Below are positions 34,643 to 41,824 of a DNA stretch of 64,000 nucleotides, piece after piece (position 1 is the stretch's first letter; each line of letters begins with the position of its first letter). A program made the position numbers and the translations under genes. Under the pieces are notes generated by a model. That model had not been told where the DNA came from and searched no databases. It saw only the letters and a program-made list of their open reading frames with translations. The stretch is from Ornithinimicrobium faecis (GTDB lineage Bacteria; Actinomycetota; Actinomycetes; Actinomycetales; Dermatophilaceae): the NCBI RefSeq assembly GCF_023923225.1, contig NZ_CP099489.1, forward strand, positions 4,340,001-4,404,000, in the 5' to 3' direction.

Positions 34643-35185
34643 TTAACGGGCCAGGTCAGCCGGCCGGAATCGCACCGGGAACGGCACCTTGGTCTCGAAC
34701 AGGTCATCGCCACCGACGACCTGGCCGGACTGATAAGTCTCGCCGACCAACGTGAAGACCCTGATGGCGGGATGCAGCGGGTCCACCACCCAGTAGTGCT
34801 CGACACCGAACCGGCCCAACACCTCCGGCTTTCGGACCAGATCGGTCCGCCGACTGGACGGCGACAGAATCTCAACCGCAAGGACCGGCGGATCCTCCAC
34901 CTCCGATCCCTCGACCAGCGAGCGGGGCACCACCATGAGATCGGGCTGCACGACAGTGCGCTCTCCGACCCGCAGGTCAAGCGGGGCTGCAAGAACGCGG
35001 AGGTCAGGAGGCAAGGCGGCGCTGAGGAGGAACACCAGCTCCCCGCTCACCACCTGGTGGGCGACTCCGGGGCTTGGCGACCAGATCAACTCACCGTCGA
35101 TGAGCTGGACGGTCATGTCCTCCCGCTGCTCGCGATACGCATGCAGGTCCTCGACCGTGTAGATCCCGACCTCGGTGATGCTCAT
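34643..35185 (-). CDS. Uma2/DUF820 family protein, copy 1
   Basis: A 180-residue Uma2-family protein, which has a PD-(D/E)xK restriction-endonuclease-like fold. Catalytic-type residues are in IDGELIWSPSPG, VVQPDLMVVP and LAVEILSPSSRRTDLVRK; the C-terminal part is GVEHYWVVDPLHPAIRVF. Nuclease activity is predicted from the fold only; the biological role of the family is unknown. It starts 5 bases after the stop of copy 2 and is translationally linked to it. It is nearly identical to copy 2 at both ends but differs strongly in the middle. Confidence 0.85.
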   Translation of the reverse strand: MSITEVGIYTVEDLHAYREQREDMTVQLIDGELIWSPSPGVAHQVVSGELVFLLSAALPPDLRVLAAPLDLRVGERTVVQPDLMVVPRSLVEGSEVEDPPVLAVEILSPSSRRTDLVRKPEVLGRFGVEHYWVVDPLHPAIRVFTLVGETYQSGQVVGGDDLFETKVPFPVRFRPADLAR

Positions 35186-35190
35186 AGCGA

Positions 35191-35742
35191 TCAGCGCGCC
35201 AGGTCAGCGGGTCGGAAACGCACCTGGAACGGCACGTCGGTCTCGAACAGGTCATCGCCACCGACGATCTGGCCGGAGTGATAGGTCTCACCGACCAACC
35301 TGAAGACCCTGATTGCCGGGTGGAGGGGGTCCACCACCCAGTAGTGCTCGACCCCGAACCGGCCCAACACCTCCGGCTTGCGCACCAAGTCCGTCCGCCG
35401 ACTCGATGGCGACAAAATCTCGACCGCAAGAACCGGTGGATTTGTGATTTCCGAGCCGTGACGACCGGCATCGTGGATCACCAGAATGTCTGGCTGCACC
35501 ACCGTGCTCTCCCCCGTCCGCACGTCGAGCGGGGCCGACAGCACAAGTTGCTGTTTGGGGACTGCGTTGAGGAGGATCCCGAACAGCCGGGAATGCACGA
35601 TCTGATGAGCGAGACTCGGGCTCGGGGACACGATCAACTCACCGTCGATGAGCTGGACGGTCATGTCGTCCCGCTGCTCGCGATAGGCATGCAGGTCCTC
35701 GACCGTGTAGATCCCGACCTCGGTGATGCTCATGGTCTCCAT
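35191..35742 (-). CDS. Uma2/DUF820 family protein, copy 2
   Basis: A 183-residue paralogue of the following gene. Start ATG 35742 (METMSITEVG) is favoured by GGGAGG just upstream; ATG 35733 aligns exactly with the copy 1 start. Key residues are IDGELIVSPSPS, VVQPDILVI and LAVEILSPSSRRTDLVRK. Residues about 35-90 diverge from copy 1 (LAHQIVHSRLFGILLNAVPK here against VAHQVVSGELVFLLSAALPP), while both flanks are almost the same. The gene is downstream of hutU with an 82-base gap that holds a DnaA-box-like site. Confidence 0.85.
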   Translation of the reverse strand: METMSITEVGIYTVEDLHAYREQRDDMTVQLIDGELIVSPSPSLAHQIVHSRLFGILLNAVPKQQLVLSAPLDVRTGESTVVQPDILVIHDAGRHGSEITNPPVLAVEILSPSSRRTDLVRKPEVLGRFGVEHYWVVDPLHPAIRVFRLVGETYHSGQIVGGDDLFETDVPFQVRFRPADLAR

Positions 35743-35795
35743 GGTGCCCCTCCCGAAACATGCCGTCCAGCGTGGCACGGTCAGAAGGGTCACCT

Positions 35796-35811
35796 CAGAA
35801 GTTGTCCACAG
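35796..35811. other. Isolated DnaA-box-like sequence
   Basis: CAGAAGTTGTCCACAG, identical to 23610-23625, with TTGTCCACA at 35802-35810. Located 13 bases beyond the hutU stop and 53 bases before the Uma2 start. Confidence 0.45.
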
Positions 35812-35824
35812 CGACCAAGGCGTC

Positions 35825-37480
35825 TCACTCCTCGCGCATCGGCACCCGCACGCCACGCTCGGTGGCCACCTCGTCAGCGATGTCATAACCAGCGTCCACG
35901 TGCCGGATCACGCCCATGCCCGGGTCGTTGGTCAGGACCCGCTGGAGCTTCTGCGCGGCCAGCTCTGTGCCGTCAGCCAGCGACACCTGCCCTGCGTGCA
36001 TGGAGCGCCCGATCCCGACACCGCCACCGTGGTGCAACGACACCCAGGACGCACCCGAGGAGGTGTTGATCAACGCGTTGAGCAACGGCCAGTCAGCGAT
36101 CGCATCGGAACCATCGGCCATCGACTCGGTCTCGCGATAAGGGCTGGCCACCGAGCCTGCGTCCAGGTGGTCACGGCCAATGACGATCGGGGCCTCGACC
36201 TCACCGCGAGCCACCATGTCATTGAACTTCAGGCCCGCCTTGTCGCGCTCGCCGTAGCCCAGCCAGCAGATCCGCGCCGGCAGCCCCTCAAAGGCGACCT
36301 TCTCCCGTGCACCACGCAGCCACTTCTGCAGGTGGTCGTTGTCCGGGAACAGATCCATCACGGCCTTGTCGGTGGCAAAGATGTCCTTCTCCTCGCCCGA
36401 GAGGGCAGCCCAGCGGAACGGCCCCCTGCCCTCGCAGAACAGCGGCCGGATGTAGGCCGGCACGAACCCGGGGAACTCGAAGGCCCGCTCATAGCCACCC
36501 TTGCGGGCCTCGTCGCGGATGCTGTTGCCATAGTCGAAGACCTCGGCGCCGGCATCCATGAAGCCGACCATCGCCTCGACGTGCTTGGCCATCGAGGCCT
36601 GCGACCGGTCGGTGAACTCCTCAGGCTTCTTCTCGGCATACTCCGGCCAGTCCTGCACCGAGATGCCCTCGGGCAGATAGGACAACGGGTCATGGGCGGA
36701 GGTCTGGTCCGTCACGATGTCGATCGCCACGCCGCGGCGCAGCAACTCAGGGAACACCTCGGCGGCGTTTCCGACGACCCCGATCGAGACCGCCTCGCGG
36801 GCCTCCTTGGCCGCGAGCGCCCGCTCGATGCCGGCGTCCAGGGAGTCGGCCACCTCATCGAGATAGCGGCTCTTGACCCGGCGGCGGAGCCGTGCCTCGT
36901 CGACATCGACGATCAGACAGGTGCCACCGTTGAGGGTGACCGCGAGCGGCTGGGCCCCGCCCATGCCGCCGCACCCGCCGGTGAGAGTCAGCGTGCCGGC
37001 GAGGGTGTCGTTGAACTTCTTGGCTGCGATGGCGGCGAAGGTCTCATACGTCCCCTGCAGGATGCCCTGGGTGCCGATGTAGATCCACGACCCGGCAGTC
37101 ATCTGGCCATACATGGTCAGGCCGAGGTGCTCCAGACGCCGGAACTCCGGCCAGTTGGCCCAGTCCGGCACCAGGTTGGAGTTGGCGATCAGCACGCGCG
37201 GTGCCCACTCGTGGGTCTGGAAGACGCCGACCGGACGGCCGGACTGCACCAGCATCGTCTCGTCCTCGCGCAGCGTGGTGAGCGTGCGGACCATGGCGTC
37301 GAAAGACTTCCAGTCGCGCGCAGCGCGTCCGGTGCCGCCATAGACGACCAGGTCGTCGGGCCGCTCGGCGACCTCGGGGTCCAGGTTGTTCATCAGCATC
37401 CGCAGCGGGGCCTCAGTGGCCCAACTGCGGGCGGTCAGGGTCGTGCCGCGCGCTGCGCGGACGGGACGGGCGCCTTCCAT
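35825..37480 (-). CDS. hutU: Urocanate hydratase
   Basis: Second enzyme of histidine degradation: adds water to urocanate to give imidazolonepropionate, using tightly bound NAD+. 551 residues, full family length. Recognisable segments are [76 protein letters not shown] (NAD-binding), [33 protein letters not shown] and [29 protein letters not shown] precedes the ATG, and a CGGCATACT box lies about 15 bases upstream. It follows hutH, but 183 bases of repeat-rich DNA separate them. Confidence 0.95.
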   Translation of the reverse strand: MEGARPVRAARGTTLTARSWATEAPLRMLMNNLDPEVAERPDDLVVYGGTGRAARDWKSFDAMVRTLTTLREDETMLVQSGRPVGVFQTHEWAPRVLIANSNLVPDWANWPEFRRLEHLGLTMYGQMTAGSWIYIGTQGILQGTYETFAAIAAKKFNDTLAGTLTLTGGCGGMGGAQPLAVTLNGGTCLIVDVDEARLRRRVKSRYLDEVADSLDAGIERALAAKEAREAVSIGVVGNAAEVFPELLRRGVAIDIVTDQTSAHDPLSYLPEGISVQDWPEYAEKKPEEFTDRSQASMAKHVEAMVGFMDAGAEVFDYGNSIRDEARKGGYERAFEFPGFVPAYIRPLFCEGRGPFRWAALSGEEKDIFATDKAVMDLFPDNDHLQKWLRGAREKVAFEGLPARICWLGYGERDKAGLKFNDMVARGEVEAPIVIGRDHLDAGSVASPYRETESMADGSDAIADWPLLNALINTSSGASWVSLHHGGGVGIGRSMHAGQVSLADGTELAAQKLQRVLTNDPGMGVIRHVDAGYDIADEVATERGVRVPMREE

Positions 37481-37495
37481 GATGCTCTCCTTTGA

Positions 37496-37503
37496 GTATG
37501 CCG
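37496..37503 (-). promoter_or_regulatory. CGGCATAC box upstream of hutU
   Basis: CGGCATACT on the minus strand, followed by a short leader containing AAAGGAGAG and the hutU ATG. It would give hutU its own promoter, separate from hutH. Confidence 0.4.
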
Positions 37504-37580
37504 ACGGGCCGGCTTTCTGGGTCGAGTTCCGGCGGGGTGACGGTGCGGTGATGCGGGTGGTGGTGCGGGTGGTGCGATCG

Positions 37581-37676
37581 GTACGAAACCTCTACGAAAA
37601 TGCGGGTGGGGTGTACGAAACCTCTATTTTTTTGCGGGTGGGGCGTACGAAACCTTTATCTTTTTAGTGGAGGGGG
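37581..37676. repeat. Three 32-bp-period tandem repeats
   Basis: Units start at 37581, 37613 and 37645, each opening with GTACGAAACCT. Units 1 and 2 match at 25 of 32 bases; the mismatch is a block where CGAAAA in unit 1 is TTTTTT in unit 2. Both end in TGCGGGTGGGG. Unit 3 is degenerate and overlaps the hutH stop codon. Located between hutH and hutU, so binding sites for a hut regulator or a transcript structure are possible. Confidence 0.7.
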
Positions 37677-39289
37677 CCGGTGACCGACTCTGCGGCGCGG
37701 CGGACGGCGCCGTCCGCGACCAGATCGACCACCGTCTCGATCTCGGGGGCCAGGAACCGGTCCGGTCCCGGGCCGGCCACCGGGTCATAGGCGGTGCCCT
37801 CGACGTCCGCGGGCTCACCCGGGATCACGCCGGTGCGCAGCAGCTGCACGACAGCACCTGTCGCCGGGGCCGGCGTCAGCGGGGCCCGCAGGTCGAGGGC
37901 ACGGGCCGCGGTCAGCACCTCGACGGCGATCACCCGGGTCAACCCGTCCACGGACCGGCGCAGCTTGCGGGCCCCGGACCAGCCCATCGAGACGTGGTCC
38001 TCCTGCATCGCCGAGCTCGGGATCGAGTCGACGCTGGCGGGGTTGGCCAGGCGCTTGAGCTCGGAGACGATCGCGGCCTGGGTGTATTGCGCGATCATGT
38101 GACCGGAGTCGACGCCCGGGTCGTCGGCCAGGAACGGGTTGAGCCCGTGGTTGCGTGCCACGTCGAGGAAGCGGTCGGTGCGCCGCTCGGAGATGCTGGC
38201 CACGTCCGCGGCCACGATGGCCAGGAAGTCCAGGACATAGGCGACCGGGGCCCCATGGAAGTTGCCGTTGGACTCCACCCGGCCGTCCAGCGTCACGACC
38301 GGGTTGTCGACCGCAGCCGCCAGCTCGCGCTCAGCGACGGTCGAGCAGTGGGTCATGGTGTCGCGCGCGGCACCGTGGACCTGCGGGCTGCACCGCAGGG
38401 AGTAGGCGTCCTGCACGCGCGTGCAGGCCTCGGGGTCGCGGTGGCTGTCGCGAATCGCGCTGTCCGCCATCATTTTCCGGAGGTTCTCGGCGGCCAGGGC
38501 CTGTCCCGGGTGGGGACGCAGCGCCTGCAGGTCCGCAGCAAAGACGTCATCGGTGCCGAGCTGCCCCTCGACGCTCATCGCGGCAGCCACATCGGCCGTC
38601 GCCAGCAACGTGTCCAGGTCGGCCAGGGCCAGGACCAACTGCCCGAGCATCCCGTCGGTGCCGTTGATCAGGGCCAGGCCCTCCTTCTCGGCGAGCTGGA
38701 CCGGCTCGATCCCGGCGGAGGCCAGGGCCTCCCCGGCCTCGGTGATGTCGCCGTCGGCATCGCGTACCAGCCCCTCCCCCATGACCGCCAGCGCGCAGTG
38801 AGCCAGCGGGGCCAGGTCGCCCGAGCAGCCGAGGGAGCCGTACTCGTGAACCACCGGCGTGATGCCCGCGTTGAGCAGCGCGGCATAGGCCTGCGCCGTC
38901 TCGACCCGCACACCGGTGCGCCCGGTCGCCAGGGTCGACAGGCGCAGCAGCATCGTGCCGCGCACGACCTCACGCTCAACCTCGGGGCCGGAGCCGGCCG
39001 CGTGGCTGCGGACCAGGCTGCGCTGCAGTTGCGCCCGCATGTCCTCGGGGATGTGCTTGGTGGCCAGCGCGCCAAACCCGGTCGAGATGCCGTAGTGCGG
39101 CACGGGGTCCTCAGCCAGCGCCTCGATCACGGCACGGCTCGCGGCAATCCCCTCCAGCGCCTCGGGCGAGATCTCAACGCGGGCGCCGTGGCGCGCGACG
39201 GCGACGACCTCCTCGCGCGTCAGGGCGCCCACGCCGACGGACACGGTGGACGGGGCTTCGGGTGCGGCGGTGCGACTCATGACAGCCAT
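37664..39289 (-). CDS. hutH: Histidine ammonia-lyase
   Basis: First enzyme of histidine degradation: eliminates ammonia from L-histidine to give urocanate. 541 residues. The MIO prosthetic group forms from the tripeptide in GSLGCSGDLAPLAH; here it is Cys-Ser-Gly rather than the usual Ala-Ser-Gly. Other hallmarks are HYGISTGFGALATKHIP, NGTDGMLGQLVLAL, QDAYSLRCSPQVHGAARDT, NPVVTLDGRVESNGNFHGAP and SSAMQEDHVSMGWSGARKL. The start could be ATG 39289 or ATG 39280. A 20-bp palindrome lies upstream, and an IclR regulator gene is nearby. Confidence 0.94.
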   Translation of the reverse strand: MAVMSRTAAPEAPSTVSVGVGALTREEVVAVARHGARVEISPEALEGIAASRAVIEALAEDPVPHYGISTGFGALATKHIPEDMRAQLQRSLVRSHAAGSGPEVEREVVRGTMLLRLSTLATGRTGVRVETAQAYAALLNAGITPVVHEYGSLGCSGDLAPLAHCALAVMGEGLVRDADGDITEAGEALASAGIEPVQLAEKEGLALINGTDGMLGQLVLALADLDTLLATADVAAAMSVEGQLGTDDVFAADLQALRPHPGQALAAENLRKMMADSAIRDSHRDPEACTRVQDAYSLRCSPQVHGAARDTMTHCSTVAERELAAAVDNPVVTLDGRVESNGNFHGAPVAYVLDFLAIVAADVASISERRTDRFLDVARNHGLNPFLADDPGVDSGHMIAQYTQAAIVSELKRLANPASVDSIPSSAMQEDHVSMGWSGARKLRRSVDGLTRVIAVEVLTAARALDLRAPLTPAPATGAVVQLLRTGVIPGEPADVEGTAYDPVAGPGPDRFLAPEIETVVDLVADGAVRRAAESVTGPLH

Positions 39290-39333
39290 TCCACCGTGCC
39301 CCAGCCCGGCCGGCCACCCAGAACATCCGTTTG

Positions 39334-39353
39334 CTGTCTCACGCGTGAGACAG
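39334..39353. promoter_or_regulatory. 20-bp palindrome upstream of hutH
   Basis: CTGTCTCACGCGTGAGACAG is a perfect palindrome 45-64 bases upstream of the hutH start and 28 bases before the divergent small gene. It is a good operator candidate for the IclR-type regulator encoded at 40112. Confidence 0.6.
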
Positions 39354-39380
39354 TGCAGACTAGTGTCCAGGAGGTGCGAC

Positions 39381-39665
39381 ATGACGCACGACCCGGATCA
39401 CGATCAACGAGCCATGAACCCTGGCGCCAGGGGCGGCAACGGCATGCACGACCCTCGCCTGTCCCAGGCCTATCGCGACGCCCAGCGCGGACCAGACGCC
39501 CAGCGCGGACCACAGGAGTCGATCCCGTGGGAGCTGCGCGGCACGAGCGGATCGCGCGGCCGGCCGTCCGCGGGTCCTCGCACGGGCCCTTCCACCACGA
39601 TGCGCGTGATCATTGCGCTCGTCCTGGTGGCGGCCCTGATCATCCCGCTCATCGGGAGCTGGTAG
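39381..39665 (+). CDS. Small membrane-anchored hypothetical protein
   Basis: A 94-residue protein with a hydrophilic N-terminal part rich in Asp, Gly, Gln and Pro (HDPRLSQAYRDAQRG, DAQRGPQESIP) and one C-terminal transmembrane helix (VIIALVLVAALIIPLIG). Topology is probably a cytoplasmic tail with a tail anchor. AGGAGG lies ahead of the ATG 39381. No family recognised. It is divergent from hutH and followed by a strong hairpin, so it is a one-gene unit. Confidence 0.7.
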   Translation: MTHDPDHDQRAMNPGARGGNGMHDPRLSQAYRDAQRGPDAQRGPQESIPWELRGTSGSRGRPSAGPRTGPSTTMRVIIALVLVAALIIPLIGSW

Positions 39666-39721
39666 CGCACCGACGACAGGCCCCCGGCCCTTGGTCCGGT
39701 CGGAGTTGACCCCCCATAGGT

Positions 39722-39760
39722 GAAGGGCCCTTCGGCAGTATGAGTGCCAAAGGGCCCTTC
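39722..39760 (+). terminator. Hairpin terminator
   Basis: Arms 39722-39737 and 39745-39760 form a 16-base stem with one mismatch around the loop GTATGAG. GAAGGGCCCTTC occurs in the left arm and AAGGGCCCTT in the right arm. It lies 57 bases after the small membrane protein stop, with no T-run. Confidence 0.75.
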
Positions 39761-39978
39761 GGGTTGACAGGGATCGAAGGTGACGCTTCCCGTCGACCCA
39801 CCCGGTGACCGCGATCCCGCCGACACCGTCACCAGTGCTGGCGCGACAGGACGAACCCGTCGGATGGATCACCTTTCCGGTGGATCCCGCCGCCCCTTGC
39901 GAGGTGGCGTAGGACATTTCTATGCCACCTCAGGGAGGAACACAAGGGGTCCGGAAGAACTTTTTTCGGGACCGACGA

Positions 39979-40076
39979 CCATCCACAGGGTTACCCACAG
40001 ATCTGGGCCGTTGTCCACATTCCGACCCCAGATTGTGCGGTCTTTTCCACCACCTGTCCACAGGCCCTGTGGAGGA
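39979..40076. other. Cluster of DnaA-box-like nonamers
   Basis: Within 98 bases: CCATCCACA (39979), TTACCCACA (39991), TTGTCCACA (40011, the actinobacterial consensus), CTGTCCACA (40054) and, reversed, TGTGGAGGA (40068). No dnaA or dnaN is nearby, so this is not an ordinary oriC. It lies just upstream of the IclR gene. Confidence 0.5.
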
Positions 40077-40096
40077 CGGAGTGGCCGCCGAGCGCA

Positions 40097-40104
40097 CGGC
40101 ATAC
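40097..40104 (+). promoter_or_regulatory. CGGCATAC box, leaderless-type promoter
   Basis: CGGCATACT ends about 6-7 bases before the GTG of the IclR gene. CATACT is one mismatch from TATACT, and the spacing predicts a leaderless transcript. Confidence 0.5.
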
Positions 40105-40111
40105 TGACCCC

Positions 40112-40879
40112 GTGTCCCCCGCCCCTGCCGTCGGCCAGGCGCTGTCGGTGCTCAAACTGTTGGCCCGGCACGCCGGGCCCCTGCCTGCAGCCTCCATCGC
40201 CCGCGAGCTGGCCCTGCCACGGTCCACCACCTATCGGCTGCTCACCGTGATGGTGGCCCAAGGGTTTGTCGTGCACCTGCCCGAGGAGCAGCGTTACGGG
40301 TTAGGGGTGGCTGCCTTCGAGCTGGGGTCGGCCTACGCGCGTCAGGAACCGATGCAGCGACTGGCCCGGCCGCTGTTGACGCGGCTCGCGGACCGCACGG
40401 GGCACAGCGCTCACCTGGTGGTACTGCACGGGCGAGACGTCCTCTACGTCATCGAGGAACGCGTGGCGGGGCGCCCCTCCCTGGTGACCGACGTCGGGGT
40501 GCGGTTGCCCGCGACACTCACCGCCAGTGGCCTGGCCATCCTCGCGGCCCTGCCCCCGGCCCAGGTCAGGGCACTTTTTCCGTCCGCCGAGGCCTTCGTC
40601 CAGCGGCACGGGCGGGGGCCAACATCGTTGAGCTCGCTGCGGCGCCTGCTGGTCGACGTCCGCGCCGTCGGGCACGCAGAAGAGGCCCACTCGGTCACTG
40701 CGGGGCTGGCGTCGGTTGCCTCTGCGGCTCGGGATCACAACGGTCATCCGGTGGCGGGGATCGCGGTCACCTATCCGGTGGACGAGATGGACGGCCGGGA
40801 CCACGCTGAGCTGGTCACGGCCGTCCACCTGTGTGCGGATGAGTTGACGCGTCGCCTGGGCGGCACCCCGACGGGCTAG
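40112..40879 (+). CDS. IclR-family transcriptional regulator
   Basis: A 255-residue IclR protein. The N-terminal winged helix is QALSVLKLLARHAGPLPAAS with IARELALPRSTTYRLLTVMV; the C-terminal effector domain has LADRTGHSAHLVVLHGRDVL, SLVTDVGVRLPATLTASGLA and HNGHPVAGIAVTYP. The GTG start has no ribosome site but a -10-like CATACT just upstream, so it is probably leaderless. Position next to hutH/hutU suggests it controls the hut genes, with urocanate or a related compound as effector; that is inference. DnaA-like boxes upstream might also affect its expression. Confidence 0.88.
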   Translation: MSPAPAVGQALSVLKLLARHAGPLPAASIARELALPRSTTYRLLTVMVAQGFVVHLPEEQRYGLGVAAFELGSAYARQEPMQRLARPLLTRLADRTGHSAHLVVLHGRDVLYVIEERVAGRPSLVTDVGVRLPATLTASGLAILAALPPAQVRALFPSAEAFVQRHGRGPTSLSSLRRLLVDVRAVGHAEEAHSVTAGLASVASAARDHNGHPVAGIAVTYPVDEMDGRDHAELVTAVHLCADELTRRLGGTPTG

Positions 40880-40897
40880 GCCTGGGGCGACGCTGGA

Positions 40898-41698
40898 CTA
40901 ACTCGCTCCACCTGAGGCCCGGTCGGCATTGGCGTGGATCGCGTCTCGCACGAACTGCGCCATCCCGGGCTTGATGTCCTCATAGGTCTTGGTGAACCGG
41001 GGGTCCTCGACGTACATGTCCCCGAGGCAGCGGTGGAAGTCGGGGGTGATGTCATAGAACCACCGCTCGATGCTCACGCGAGCCGACTCGGCCGCCTCCA
41101 TCGCTGCGGCGGAGTCGGCCGACTGACCGCTCTCCATCGCTGCGACGAATGCCGCGTTGGTGGCGTCCTGCTCGGCCTTGATCTGCTCCCAGTCGGCCTT
41201 GGTGTAGTGCGCGGTCCGCTGCTGGGACTGCTTCCACGCGTCGGTGTCACCCCAGCGCTCCTTGGCTTCCTGGGCATACTCGTCCTTGAACCCGTCGCCG
41301 AACAGCTCCCGCTGCTCCTCCTTGGTCAGATTCACTCCAGTCATTTCCTTCTCCAGTGCTCGGTCGATGGCCGTGACGAGATCGCGCATCTCGTCCAGCC
41401 GGGTCATGACCGTTGCGCGCTGTCGGTGCAGGTGGCTCACCAGCTCACTGTTGCCCGCTCCGTCGAGCAGATCTGCGATCTCCTCGAGCGGGAAGCCCAG
41501 CCGGCGATAGACCACGACGTTCTGCAGACGCGTCAGGTCCTCGTCGGTGTAGAGGCGGTAGCCGGCCCGGGAGCGCTCACTCGGGGTCAGCAGGCCGATC
41601 TCGTCGTAGTGGTGCAACGTGCGCACCGTCACGCCGAGTGACTCGGCCACCTGTCCCACTGTGAGCACGCTCAGCTCCTGCACCAGTTGTTCGGTCAT
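40898..41698 (-). CDS. MerR/TipA-type regulator
   Basis: A 266-residue activator. The N-terminal MerR domain is LTVGQVAESLGVTVRTLHHY followed by DEIGLLTPSERSRAGYRLY, and a coiled-coil linker runs to about residue 115. The C-terminal TipAS-like antibiotic-binding domain has LFGDGFKDEYAQEAKERWGD, YTKADWEQIKAEQDAT and a conserved RWFYDITPDFHRCLGDMYV. TipAL proteins bind peptide antibiotics and activate their own promoter. ATG 41698 has GGAG upstream. A dyad inside its promoter spacer supports autoregulation. Confidence 0.9.
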   Translation of the reverse strand: MTEQLVQELSVLTVGQVAESLGVTVRTLHHYDEIGLLTPSERSRAGYRLYTDEDLTRLQNVVVYRRLGFPLEEIADLLDGAGNSELVSHLHRQRATVMTRLDEMRDLVTAIDRALEKEMTGVNLTKEEQRELFGDGFKDEYAQEAKERWGDTDAWKQSQQRTAHYTKADWEQIKAEQDATNAAFVAAMESGQSADSAAAMEAAESARVSIERWFYDITPDFHRCLGDMYVEDPRFTKTYEDIKPGMAQFVRDAIHANADRASGGAS

Positions 41699-41713
41699 GT
41701 CTCCACCGTGACG

Positions 41714-41735
41714 CCTCACGTCGCGTGAGGGTCAA
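41714..41735 (-). promoter_or_regulatory. MerR-type operator/promoter
   Basis: Minus strand: TTGACC (-35, 41735-41730) runs into CCTCACG-CGA-CGTGAGG (41730-41714), a dyad in the promoter spacer as is typical of MerR-family regulators. The -10 is unclear. The ATG of the TipA-like gene is 15 bases further on. Confidence 0.6.
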
Positions 41736-41824
41736 GTCCATTGTCTTCCTCCCTGTCGCCGCGGGCCACCGTGACCGGCAGACCCGGGCCGCGGCCGTCA
41801 GTGCGGCACCCTAGAGTCGGAGGC

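Larger units (their letters stand above)
39666..40096. other. Long intergenic region before IclR gene
   Basis: About 430 bases without a convincing gene. It holds a terminator hairpin (39722-39760) and a cluster of DnaA-box-like nonamers (39979-40076). I see nothing else supportable between 39761 and 39960; short frames there lack ribosome sites and typical codon use. Confidence 0.6.

Noticed and set aside
35723..37495. 590-codon frame opposite hutU
   Set aside because: Shadow of the highly conserved urocanate hydratase gene.
37613..37666. T-run in the hutH-hutU gap as an intrinsic terminator
   Set aside because: On the transcribed (minus) strand the run is A-rich rather than T-rich, and no stable stem precedes it.
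39979..40076. Chromosomal replication origin
   Set aside because: No dnaA, dnaN, gyrB or recF nearby, and too few boxes for an actinobacterial oriC; kept only as a DnaA-box-like cluster.
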